Positions 31,039-39,991 of a stretch of DNA of 64,000 nt are shown in pieces. How positions within the stretch are numbered: position 1 is the first letter of the stretch; every line of letters starts with the position of its first letter. Made by a program: the position numbers and the translations under genes. Location: assembly GCA_964023205.1 (NCBI GenBank), contig OZ026845.1, positions 10,550,001 to 10,614,000 on the forward strand. Reading direction: 5' to 3'. The notes beneath the pieces were generated by a model that worked only from the letters and a program-made list of their open reading frames with translations, was not told the origin of the DNA and ran no database searches. Origin of the DNA: Lutraria lutraria (lineage: Eukaryota; Mollusca; Bivalvia; Venerida; Mactridae).

Positions 31039-31284
31039 ATGTCTCAAACCGATACGGCCAGTGTGGTAGTGACTGCCTCAGAGCAAATCAAATTGTGTGA
31101 ACCCAAAAATAAGGTCACTTTTTTGTCACAAATTGTAGTGGTATTTATCATTATTACCGTATCGCTATTTAATTTGTGTTTTCAACGACCCGATCGAGAA
31201 TTGTGGCTTCTGCTTTTAAGTAGTTCTCTAGGTTATATTCTACCGAATCCCTCCTTGAAATTCAATAAACCTAAATCAACATGA
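31039..31284 (+). CDS. Small membrane protein conserved in Polintons, 81 aa
   Basis: Starts MSQTDTASVV at 31039. Two hydrophobic spans (FLSQIVVVFIIITVSLFNL, about residues 29-47, and LWLLLLSSSLGYIL, about 56-70) with an LPNPSL end, a combination I know from small ORFs in animal Polintons. Location would be a cell membrane or virion envelope; role unknown. Its stop overlaps the next start as ATGA. Confidence 0.75.
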   Translation: MSQTDTASVVVTASEQIKLCEPKNKVTFLSQIVVVFIIITVSLFNLCFQRPDRELWLLLLSSSLGYILPNPSLKFNKPKST

Positions 31285-32123
31285 GTTCGTTTTACATAAC
31301 ACTCATGAGTGATAGCTCTATGGATTTATTCCAAGACAATACGCAATGTTGTTTTCGTACCAAACTGGCAAAACCCATCCATCTCAATAAACAAGATTGG
31401 GAAATTGCCTTAGTGGAAATGATTGTTCCTAGTCAGGTCATTAATGTCACTGAAGAAGAGCGACATTTCTACATTGTCACACACGATCCTGTCCTGGGTA
31501 AGGCCTTAGAAAACTTTGAGACCTATTGTACTCTCCCCAATAAAGAAGAAAAAGGTGTACGACTTTGTATTCCTATAGGAACTTATGTCACACCCCAACA
31601 TTTGATCGAGACGATTGACTTTACCGTGAAAGATCAATTAGGTAAAATATTTAGACAGAAAGGCCTTCGATTTACCATGGGTTTTTCAGGACAAAGTAAA
31701 CGCGCAAAACTGGACAGTTCGGATCAACTAGGCATTCAGTTTCATCCTCACATGTTTATTAAACTGGGTGGAGCCCCTGATAGTTCTTCGACCATCTTTT
31801 TTAAAGACACTCCGGAACCGTTTCCTCATGGCGTAGATATTAACATGGGTCATAATCATTTGTTTGTTTATTCTGACCTCGCGTCTTATACCTATTTGGG
31901 AAACATAGAAGCCCCCATCTTACGTGTAGCTCCATTTGATCCGAGAACGAAAGCAGGAACTAACCCCCATATTCATTTCGAGTTCTTGAATTTACACTAT
32001 GTACCACTGGCTAAAGCCGACTTTGACACCATCACTATCCATATAAGGGGTGACACTGGCCAGTCTATTCAGTTTATTCATGGGAAGTCTATGGTGAAAC
32101 TACACCTACGTCAAAGACAATGA
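31281..32123 (+). CDS. Minor capsid protein (penton-like, single jelly-roll), 280 aa
   Basis: Matches the pattern of Polinton minor capsid proteins: N-terminal FYITLMSDSSMDLF, then TKLAKPIHL, EIALVEMIVP, IGTYVTPQHLIE, later FVYSDLASY, GNIEAPILRVAP and a C-terminal IHIRGDTGQSIQF. In the viral model it caps the capsid five-fold vertices. Length is typical. The fold is inferred from these recurrent segments. ATGA overlaps on both sides join it to the membrane protein and the 121-aa gene. Confidence 0.92.
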   Translation: MSSFYITLMSDSSMDLFQDNTQCCFRTKLAKPIHLNKQDWEIALVEMIVPSQVINVTEEERHFYIVTHDPVLGKALENFETYCTLPNKEEKGVRLCIPIGTYVTPQHLIETIDFTVKDQLGKIFRQKGLRFTMGFSGQSKRAKLDSSDQLGIQFHPHMFIKLGGAPDSSSTIFFKDTPEPFPHGVDINMGHNHLFVYSDLASYTYLGNIEAPILRVAPFDPRTKAGTNPHIHFEFLNLHYVPLAKADFDTITIHIRGDTGQSIQFIHGKSMVKLHLRQRQ

Positions 32124-32485
32124 TACCTACTTACCAAGGTCAACCTCGACAATATGGACACGGACTTGGATCCATGTTTAAGAAAGCCATGAAAAGAATT
32201 ATGCCTTTACTGAATCCATTTGTGAAATCTGGAGTTCGCACCTTGAAAAAAGAAGGACTCCAGCAAGGAAAAGCCGCTATGAAAGATATCTTGACAGGAT
32301 CAAACGTTAAACAAGTAATACGAAAACGTGGAGCCTCTGTGTTAAAAGATGTGGGTGAATCCTTGCTAAGTGCTGTGGCCAGCCCTAAAAGACGTATAAA
32401 GAGCAAACCAGTCAAGAAAAGACCTCATTCGAAACTTCATCATCGCCGAGTTAAGCAGGCCAGACCTCTTGATATTTTCGATTAA
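32120..32485 (+). CDS. Small basic capsid-associated protein (adenovirus pVI/pX-like in context), 121 aa
   Basis: Begins with QPRQYGHGLGSMFKKAMKRI, where HGLG before an amphipathic helix is typical of small proteins encoded beside Polinton major capsid genes. The middle is Lys/Gly-rich and helical, and the tail is very basic, ending PLDIFD. The GxG may be a protease cleavage site. A membrane-lytic or core role is possible by analogy only. It lies between the minor and major capsid genes, overlapping the former by ATGA. Confidence 0.75.
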   Translation: MIPTYQGQPRQYGHGLGSMFKKAMKRIMPLLNPFVKSGVRTLKKEGLQQGKAAMKDILTGSNVKQVIRKRGASVLKDVGESLLSAVASPKRRIKSKPVKKRPHSKLHHRRVKQARPLDIFD

Positions 32486-32487
32486 TC

Positions 32488-33786
32488 ATGATGCAACACG
32501 GTTCCTGTGAATGTAGTAAGACAGAGTTGGATGTGTCTGTTGTGCCACCTACCATGACAGCCATGCAAGAAGGTCAATGGACTGAGCATTATCCCATTTC
32601 TGCTCTGGACAATAATGCTCCGATTGAATTTGTGATTCCTGCACAGACAGAAAAATGGACAGATCTGAATCAATCTTACCTGTACCTAAAACTAAAAATT
32701 ATACAGGCAGATGGTACAGACCTAGTGGCCGACAGTGAAATTGCTACCGTCAACAATTTCTTTCACAGCATGTTCTCAAGCATTGATGTGTACCTGAATA
32801 ATAAACTGATCACCAGCAATGCGGACACGTATGCCTATCGGGCATACATAGAAAATTTACTCTCCTTCACCTCAAGCTGTAAAGACACTCAGCTTCAGGC
32901 GTTAGAGTTATGGGCTGAAGACACCCCTGGTCATATGAACACCCACGTACATGACGGGGATAACAAGGGCTATATTGAGAGGCGTGCTCGTGTCCATCAA
33001 AGTCGTGTGGTGGAACTATGTGGACGACTTCATTTGGATCTGATGATGCAAGATAAATATTTACCCAATGGTATGGAAATACGCTTAAGACTAAACAAAG
33101 CGTCACCTCAATTCTGTCTCATGGGTGCCGCACCGGCTAAAATCAAGTTTCTAGAAGCAGGATTCAATGTAAGAACAGTAGATTTACTGCCAGTGGTAGC
33201 CAATCAACTCAATCAACAGATTGCTCAACATAACATGAAAATCCCCATCCGACGAACTGAAGTAAAAACATTTACGATTCCTAACGGTCAACGATCCAAG
33301 ATTGAAGATCATTTATTTCAAGGTCAATTGCCAAAACGGCTTATCATCGGTATGGTAAGAAATGGAGACATGAATGGAGACATGGCTACCAACCCCTTTG
33401 ATTTCCGTCATTTTACACTGAATCATCTGGAAGTCAGCATTGACGGAAAAAGTATTCATAACAAAGCGTTTCAACCCAATTTTCAAACGTCAGAAGTTCT
33501 AAGATCCTACATGTCACTTTATCAAGCGACAGGATCTCTTGGTCTCAATCGTTCATTTGGATTGAGCATGACTGATTATCGGTTCGGATACACACTCTGG
33601 GGGTTGGACTTGACAGCAGATCAAGGTTGCGAGGAAGGTCAACTCCATCCTATAAAAACGGGCAATCTGAGATTGGAATTTCACTTTGGAACAGCACTTG
33701 AACAAGCCATCAACGTGATTGTATTTGCGGAATACGACAATCAAATTGAAATCAATCAATTCAGAGAAGTGCTTCTAGATTATTAA
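32488..33786 (+). CDS. Major capsid protein (double jelly-roll), 432 aa
   Basis: Recurrent segments of the Polinton major capsid family appear in order: PIEFVIPAQTEKWTDL (about residues 45-60), SYLYLKLKI, VNNFFHSMFSSIDVYLNNKL (about 90-109), YAYRAYIENLL, SRVVELCGRLHLDL, IPNGQRS (about 268), LPKRLIIGMV, then NVIVFAEYDNQIEINQ near the end. The protein would form trimeric capsomers. Length is at the short end for double jelly-roll capsid proteins. It starts 2 nt after the previous stop. No break seen. Confidence 0.95.
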   Translation: MMQHGSCECSKTELDVSVVPPTMTAMQEGQWTEHYPISALDNNAPIEFVIPAQTEKWTDLNQSYLYLKLKIIQADGTDLVADSEIATVNNFFHSMFSSIDVYLNNKLITSNADTYAYRAYIENLLSFTSSCKDTQLQALELWAEDTPGHMNTHVHDGDNKGYIERRARVHQSRVVELCGRLHLDLMMQDKYLPNGMEIRLRLNKASPQFCLMGAAPAKIKFLEAGFNVRTVDLLPVVANQLNQQIAQHNMKIPIRRTEVKTFTIPNGQRSKIEDHLFQGQLPKRLIIGMVRNGDMNGDMATNPFDFRHFTLNHLEVSIDGKSIHNKAFQPNFQTSEVLRSYMSLYQATGSLGLNRSFGLSMTDYRFGYTLWGLDLTADQGCEEGQLHPIKTGNLRLEFHFGTALEQAINVIVFAEYDNQIEINQFREVLLDY

Positions 33787-33787
33787 G

Positions 33788-34246
33788 ATGGAAGACATGG
33801 ATATTGAACACCTGGAAAAAGGACAAGATTACGAAATGAAGTTATTGGCGTATCCTTGTTGTACAAGTTCAAAGACGGACTTTTTACAAGAGTGTTTGAA
33901 TCATCACGTCACAGAAGCACTCCAATCTTTAATTTATAATCAAGTGCATAAAGACTGTTATGGTTGTCGAGTGAATCATCCTAGTCAAGTACAACATGTA
34001 CTCTGCTTATACACGGAAGAGTGGACAGAACTTTACATTCAAAAAGCGATTCAACGTTTGGACGTGTTCAATGTCATGGAAAAGTGGTATCCTGAATTAG
34101 TGACCTTGACCGATAGTGAAAAAGGAGACGCGTGTCGATTATGGATTCAGTTTAAAGAAGAACTCACTCAGAATCAGTTCATTAATCAGTGGATCAGTGT
34201 TTGGGCTGAACGTGTCAACAGAAATTGGCATTATGGAGACGAATGA
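33788..34246 (+). CDS. Cys/His-containing Polinton accessory protein, 152 aa
   Basis: Starts 1 nt after the capsid gene. Residues about 56-72 hold CYGCRVNHPSQVQHVLC, a CX2C...H...C pattern that probably binds zinc and recurs in ORFs of this kind in animal Polintons. The rest is helical and Trp/Glu-rich. Function unknown. It overlaps the start of the protease gene by 14 nt. Confidence 0.75.
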   Translation: MEDMDIEHLEKGQDYEMKLLAYPCCTSSKTDFLQECLNHHVTEALQSLIYNQVHKDCYGCRVNHPSQVQHVLCLYTEEWTELYIQKAIQRLDVFNVMEKWYPELVTLTDSEKGDACRLWIQFKEELTQNQFINQWISVWAERVNRNWHYGDE

Positions 34247-34823
34247 ACTACAATACCTATTAGATCATTCACCGTTATTAAAACCACTACGTGCACGTGT
34301 TTGTGCTAAAGATCAATTACCTTCAGAGAAACCGCATGACGTGAAAGCCTATATTGTGAATACCCATAACGGGAATCAACCTGGAGAACACTGGGTGGTT
34401 CTTTATTTAAAAGACAATAAAGCAGTGTACTTTGATTCCTACGGATTACCACCTTTCGAAGAGATTCTATCCTTTGTGAAAAAACATGCCAACAAAACTT
34501 ATCTGTGGAATGCCATGAGAATACAAGGCGATATGTTACCGGTGTGTGGTGTGTATTGTCTATTCGCTTTGGATTTTATCTCACGTGAATGTGACTTGAA
34601 CCAGATACTGTTAACCCGATTCAAACCGGACATGTATGGAAAAAATGACACTTATGTGACGCATTGGTTTCAACAATATTATGGTACTTATTACATGCAT
34701 GCTCAATATGTGAATAAATGTGGACAAAAGTGTTTTGCTCAACGTAACTCTAGACCAGAAGGTCACAGACGTTTGTATCATAGTATCATACATAGAAATA
34801 CAACTCTTTATGGTGATCATTAA
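34233..34823 (+). CDS. Adenovirus-type cysteine protease, 196 aa
   Basis: Processes capsid and core precursors in the viral model. ATG at 34233; the open frame reaches further up without an ATG of good context. Catalytic residues line up as in adenain: His53 (GEHWVVLY), Asp68 (FDSYG), Gln98 (RIQGD) and Cys105 (PVCGVYCLF). A Cys/His-rich tail follows. It is the last gene of the capsid block; a poly(A) signal lies 62 nt after its stop. Confidence 0.94.
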   Translation: METNELQYLLDHSPLLKPLRARVCAKDQLPSEKPHDVKAYIVNTHNGNQPGEHWVVLYLKDNKAVYFDSYGLPPFEEILSFVKKHANKTYLWNAMRIQGDMLPVCGVYCLFALDFISRECDLNQILLTRFKPDMYGKNDTYVTHWFQQYYGTYYMHAQYVNKCGQKCFAQRNSRPEGHRRLYHSIIHRNTTLYGDH

Positions 34824-34884
34824 ATGTAAACAATGTTACTGTTTCATAAAATGTTTCATGTAGTTTCTTGTTTCTTGTTACAAA

Positions 34885-34890
34885 AATAAA
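34885..34890 (+). terminator. Poly(A) signal ending the capsid block
   Basis: AATAAA 62 nt after the protease stop codon, followed by GT/T-rich sequence (GGTGTCTGTTGTC) near 34912-34926. No AATAAA-plus-T-rich end is evident between the capsid-block genes upstream. Confidence 0.65.
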
Positions 34891-34971
34891 AGTTTAGAAA
34901 AACTGAAACTAGGTGTCTGTTGTCTTTTTTCTAAGTTCATAAAAATCAAGCTCCGCACATGCATCGGCGCG

Positions 34972-35019
34972 TGACGCCATCCAACCCTAGGGTGACGTCA
35001 TCCAAGCAATATGACGTCA
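34972..35019. promoter_or_regulatory. Three CRE-like sites at 20-bp spacing
   Basis: TGACGCCATCCAA (34972), TGACGTCATCCAA (34992) and TGACGTCATCCAA (35012). TGACGTCA is the palindromic binding site of CREB/ATF proteins; the first copy has one mismatch. They lie 80-130 bp before the last ORF of the element. Confidence 0.6.
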
Positions 35020-35100
35020 TCCAACCACGAGAGTGGGGGATGTAATACAATACTCCGTCTTACAATGCCTCATTTCATTCTGAGAACTCAAACACTCAAG

Positions 35101-35520
35101 ATGGAGGCTTTATTCAATGAACTCAAAACAGCAAAACAACTGACTGAAAAACAGAGCAGGGTATGGCGTTCAATCAGTCGCTTAGCGGCTAGCATTGTTA
35201 GAAAAAGGGAACGTGATCTTCAAACCATTGGTGAGACTTTGAATACCATTGAAACCAATCGATTTCATCATAGAGAAGAATTATCTCATTGTCTTAGTCT
35301 ATACACACACACACACACACACAGTACCAGAAGTTTCCTAAAATTCAATTCATGTTATTTTGAGCACCCAATATGGATTTCCAATTTGTCCCAATTTGTC
35401 ACAATTTTGTTTACTTCTGGTACCGACCTTAATCTATTTACTCTATATTCTATATGGTACCAGAAGGCATGGTACCAGGGTACCGCCCAATACTACTGTC
35501 CATTCATCCTATACCGCTGA
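35101..35520 (+). CDS. Right-terminal ORF that reads through the inverted repeat into host DNA
   Basis: ATG at 35101 in good context (AAGATGG); an alternative ATG is at 35065. Residues 1-66 are a helical, charged protein (FNELKTAKQLTEKQ, RKRERDLQTIGETLNTIE). The frame then passes the CA-repeat (THTHTH), the whole right TIR, the TIR end at 35497 and stops in flanking DNA at 35518. The true protein may end earlier by splicing or repeat-length change. Function unknown; the N-terminal part is the believable portion. Confidence 0.45.
   Translation: MEALFNELKTAKQLTEKQSRVWRSISRLAASIVRKRERDLQTIGETLNTIETNRFHHREELSHCLSLYTHTHTHSTRSFLKFNSCYFEHPIWISNLSQFVTILFTSGTDLNLFTLYSIWYQKAWYQGTAQYYCPFILYR
35296..35497 (-). 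repeat. Right terminal inverted repeat of the Polinton
   Basis: Reverse complement of the left repeat. Its inner end holds a pure CA repeat (about 35303-35323) in place of the interrupted TG tract on the left. Confidence 0.93.
35498..35503. repeat. Target-site duplication GTCCAT (right)
   Basis: Exact copy of 18255-18260. Joining the flanks at this hexamer gives the presumed empty site. Confidence 0.93.
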
Positions 35521-35741
35521 TATTTTGTGTGGAAATGTTGGTATATGCAGTACCTTGTGGAGAACAAGGTTAGTAGTGGTACAGAATACAGGAACATTGG
35601 TTTGGTCAACTGCCCATCTAAAATACTGTTACCATATAGTTTATTTTTACGATGTACTCATTTAGACCATTATACCTACCCTGTTGTTCAATGTGTAGAG
35701 TTTCGTTGACAGTTTTTATACCAAGTATCTTGTCAACACAC

Positions 35742-35866
35742 CTGGGTAACGCAGGCAAGTGGAGTACATATTTATCAGAGTGAAGATATTTGTCTTGTTC
35801 GTCAGATCCTTCGATCGAGCTAGAAAAGAAACACAATGCCGCTATACTTAAAAACAAACGAATCAT
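35742..35866 (-). CDS. Possible first coding exon with a signal peptide (low confidence)
   Basis: Minus-strand ATG at 35866 opens a frame starting MIRLFLSIAALCFFSSS, a good secretion signal. It then runs to a donor-like CCCAG|GTGTGT at 35742. I could not find its next exon. It ends with two bases of a codon, whereas the tentative exon at 17605-17760 needs one, so they cannot be joined directly. It may be a chance frame. Confidence 0.25.
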
Positions 35867-38472
35867 TAATCATAAACAAGCAAATTTACACGTGAACGTC
35901 ACATAGTTGATTATAAGCCGAAGTGAGTAAAGTTCGGTACCGCGAATATTTTTTTTTTAAATCCTAAAATATCATAAAGTCAACAAAATCTCGAAGTATA
36001 AGAATCAACTACAGTAAAAACTCTATTTGCAACTTCTTCATAATAACCTCCTTTTATTTCAAGGCAGTTGTCTTCAATATCACTTCTATACTTTAACCAA
36101 ATATCATTTCAATAATTATACCACCCACCCCCTTTTAGGTCCCAAAAGTGATATCAATAACGAGCTTTTACTGTTGATGTTTCTGATAAAAAAAACTTGT
36201 ACCAAATAAATCTGATTTCTTAACTTAAGCAAAATATATCTCCTAACCAAACGTTTTTATTTTCAAATTCTCCGTGAAAAAAAAGGTATGGATGCTATAA
36301 GATTTAATATTTACCTTGAGGTTAAATCTTTTTGCATGTAGGTTTGTAATTTATCAATAAATTGTGCATTTTTGTCAGCGCGCAAATATACTGCCATTCT
36401 TACTGTTTCTGTTGCGACGTCTGACAACCGTTGTTAACGTCGCGTTGTGTCGTCATAACGTAATAACGTCATGACGTACATGCATTAAGTGACGTCATAG
36501 CGTAACACAACGGTTCAAATGTCAGGATTACTCAACATGAACCAAAAGTAGTCGATAGTGTTTGTATGATGATATGACCTTATTATATTATAATTTATTA
36601 TTATTTTTTATTTATTATGTACATGCATTGTATTTTTATTTGGATGTTTGGATGTATGAATGCTATACAAAAAGTTGGATTTTTATGCAAAAGTAAGTTA
36701 AGAAAAACATTTTTTAACGGAAAATTTATTATATCACTCTGATGATTTTTTTCTCATAATATGATATACGAATAATCAGTCTCAGCTTCTATTTCTCACA
36801 GAACTACTCAATAAAGAAGGATACGTAATAAAACAAGGGAGATAATTAATGTACACTTGAACAATAAACTGATTGACTTGTCTGTACAAGTGCACTGCAG
36901 CATGGAACGGGAACTAGTTCACATGAAAAAACATTGAAACATTAACTCCCCTTACACAAATAAGGACGTAAAACTACATGTGACGGGGTCAGAATTTGGT
37001 ATCTATTGAGTTTGAGTTTTATAGTGTTCTTTTATATATGTGTGTGTTTGTGTGATCAATTGTCTCCCTTTAAGTATATTATGGTCAGTGGTAAGTTGTT
37101 TCCCTTGATTGTTCAGTGGTCAGTCTGGCATGACTGAATATATTTCAATTGATTTCAATGATCAGTTGCACATCAGAAGTTGAATTGTCAGGACTGGTTT
37201 TGTATGCTCCAGACTGAAATCAGATGTTTTATGAGTTGTATATTTGGTAACTTTAATTGCTTCTCTAATTAACTTAAGTATGATGAGTTATCATAAGTAT
37301 AGTTCTTCTAGCAATCAATTCAATTAATTGATTATTGTAATAAGATTTATTGCTTTGTTGTAATAAATGGCAGTATGCTAACTTTCCCTTGTTTGTAACC
37401 ATTTACTAGTCTTTCATTCTGTCCATACTGTAATATCTTGCACACATTGTTAATCACTAATGAATTCTCACATTTCAGAATATTAGATTATTGTAACAGT
37501 TGAGAGAAGTAGAGTGAGTTGTTTAGTGGATCCCGTTCCACAAACGGTGAGTTTGTATATATATGTGATGTGTTATGTGGTTCATGTATTTTGTACTATG
37601 TGATTGTATTCGTTCTTGTAAGTAAATTAATTGTGCATATGTAAAGTATATGTGTGTAATGCTTTGTAGGTAATGATATTTGCCACTGGAATCATTGTTT
37701 GTATTGTGATGTTTTGTGCTATGTGTTTTATTTGGTACTTGTTGTGTTATTATGGTCTATAATGCGTGTTTTATATTTTAGGGTCTAGATATATAACGAT
37801 AGATAGATATAAAACAAACCCACAGATAGAGACAATAGATAGATTGGTGTACAGAATACCTTGTCTTTGTTTATACTTGTGAGTAAGGTTGGCTAGCTGG
37901 TATTTACACACCCATACACCCACCACATATTACATACATTTAGACTACAGTTGACTCCAAACGACCAATCACAGCACAGAAAAGGCGCTTACTAAAACAC
38001 GTAGATCACAGTTAGCCGTTGTAAAAACATACAGTATACAGGCTGATAATATTGAACATTGAGTTAATTAAATAATACTGTAAAGTGTTATATTCCCTTA
38101 GGAATTAAAATAAACAAAGTACAGACTGATAGACTAGTGTTTGGTGTTAGGGACTGTGACTAAAATAGATGTCATTATAGCTTAGGCAGGTGATAACCAA
38201 TGTTTTATAGACGAGTATTAGTTTACTATAGCTGTTTGCGAGTATATAATGTAGTGTCTATTACTAGTTTGGCTAATCCTGGCCATTTGATAGGCTAATG
38301 GTGATGACTGAATCTATTAATAGTTGACAGGTAAGTAAATCATGAAGGCATTGCCTAGATAAGTTGTTGTGTGGCTATTTGAAGTTCAATGTGGTTGTAT
38401 GATAGTGCGCAGATTTATGGTGAATTCGTTTACATTTAGAGTTGATTCTATTTGATTGATGTAGGGTATGAT
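35867..38472. other. Intergenic DNA right of the Polinton
   Basis: AT-rich, no convincing exon. Contains an imperfect palindrome with CRE-like sites (36419-36525). The rest, including 36530-38470, shows only short GT-rich and TA-rich stretches. Confidence 0.5.
36419..36525. repeat. Imperfect palindrome with CRE-like motifs
   Basis: CTGACAACCGTTGT on the left faces ACAACGGTTCAAATGTCAG on the right. The interior holds AACGTCATGACGT and GTGACGTCAT. It looks like a small foldback element. Confidence 0.5.
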
Positions 38473-38480
38473 ATTACCAT
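38473..38480. repeat. Target-site duplication ATTACCAT (left) of the foldback element
   Basis: Exact copy at 39984-39991, directly outside both ends of the inverted-repeat element. Confidence 0.75.
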
Positions 38481-39983
38481 CATAGGCACTCGATTTCGTG
38501 ATTTTTACACGTTTACAAACGTTATTTTTCAATTTCACCCATTAAACAACGCAAACCTGTCGAAAGAAAAATCTTCATTTTTTCCCTTATTGAGTGAATA
38601 AAATACTCCAAGATCTTTTCGATTGACGGTAGTGACGAAAATAAGCGTGGATCCCGGCTTTCCTTCTAATCTGCACGTGCTTTCCGGGAACCTTGCTTTC
38701 GTTGTAGTGTTCCCCAACTTTAAACGTTTTGACAGCTTTTACAAGGAAAGCCAAGACCCACGCTTATTTTCGTCACTACCGTCAATCGAAAAGATGGCGA
38801 GTTCACTACCTTGGAATATTTTATACACTCAATCACAGGTGCCGGGCGCGTAGCATTTGACTTTCCCAAACATGTTATCAATATATTATTATAGAAAGGT
38901 ATGTGACTCCAAAAAACCGAAGTACACCTAGTTTCGAAAAAAGGCTGTCACTCAGTCATATTTCAAGCAATTATCTCAACCAGGGCATCAAAATAACCCC
39001 AACATGTGTAGCTACTTATTTATGTACAGTTTCAGCCATGACACGCATTTAAATTGAGTACAGCTAGGTCAAAACACAATAAAACCGTTAGTCGACCGAC
39101 TAAGGACCGACGCACTAACGGTAAAATTCACATACTAATTCAACCGTTCTGACAATGGAACCTATAAAAACATTGTAGTAATTATTAATTCGGAAAAAAT
39201 ACAACTTCTTACAATCAGCGCTTCAAGTTATTACGCCCGAAAAAGTCAGAACGAAGCATTTTCTGCACTTGGTATACTTTCATTTCTCTTCGATGCTGTG
39301 ATCCGGAAGCAACATCTGCGCATGCGCACTTTGACGTGATTTTCCCGGCTTACGCTCTTATCGTACCCTGAAACGGGGAACCAATACACGTGTGGATCCG
39401 TGTTTACATATTTCTTGGTGTATGCACGTCAAAGTGCAGAAAATGCTTCGTTCTGACTTTTTCGGGCGTAATAACTTGAAGCGCTGATTGTAAGAAGTTG
39501 TATTTTTTCCGAATTAATAATTACTACAATGTTTTTATAGGTTCCATTGTCAGAACGGTTGAATTAGTATGTGAATTTTACCGTTAGTGCGTCGGTCCTT
39601 AGTCGGTCGACTAACGGTTTTATTGTGTTTTGACCTAGCTGTACCCAATTTAAATGCGTGTCATGGCTGAAACTGTACATAAATAAGTAGCTACACATGT
39701 TGGGGTTATTTTGATGCCCTGGTTGAGATAATTGCTTGAAATATGACTGAGTGACAGCCTTTTTTCGAAACTAGGTGTACTTCGGTTTTTTGGAGTCACA
39801 TACCTTTCTATAATAATATATTGATAACATTTTTGGGAAAGTCAAATGCTACGCGCCCGGCACCTGTGCACTCAATAAGGGAAAAAATGAAGATTTTTCT
39901 TTCGACAGATTTGCGTTGTTTGATGTGTGAAATTGAAAAATAACGTCTGTAAACGTATAAAAATCACGAATCGAGTGCCTATG
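38481..39983. mobile_element. Foldback DNA element with long inverted arms and 8-bp target duplication
   Basis: Ends start CATAGGCACTCGA on both sides. The arms are long inverted copies: about 38481-38596 plus 38834-39275 on the left against about 39428-39983 on the right, with few differences. They surround a roughly 150-bp unique centre. The 8-bp duplication ATTACCAT fits hAT or P-type transposases. No transposase ORF, so non-autonomous. Confidence 0.8.
38589..38833. mobile_element. Small palindromic insert within the left arm of the foldback element
   Basis: About 240 bp present only in the left arm. It starts ATTGAGTGAATAAAATACTC and ends GGAATATTTTATACACTCAAT, and within it CTTTTCGATTGACGGTAGTG and GACGAAAATAAGCGTGG return inverted. 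The right arm shows the continuous sequence. This is a second MITE nested in the first. Confidence 0.65.
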
Positions 39984-39991
39984 ATTACCAT
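39984..39991. repeat. Target-site duplication ATTACCAT (right)
   Basis: Exact copy of 38473-38480. Confidence 0.75.

Larger units (their letters stand above)
18261..35497 (+). mobile_element. Complete Polinton/Maverick (polintovirus-like element), 17,237 bp
   Basis: Bounded by near-identical inverted repeats starting AGTAGTATTGGGCGGTACCC and flanked by GTCCAT on both sides. It encodes the full core set: protein-primed polymerase B, integrase with chromodomain, A32-like ATPase, adenovirus-type protease, double jelly-roll major capsid and minor capsid proteins, plus about ten accessory ORFs. None of the core ORFs shows a stop or frameshift. Polintons copy themselves through pPolB and integrate with a retroviral-type integrase; the capsid genes suggest a virion stage. 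Near-identical ends, intact ORFs and an exact duplication point to recent insertion. Confidence 0.97.
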
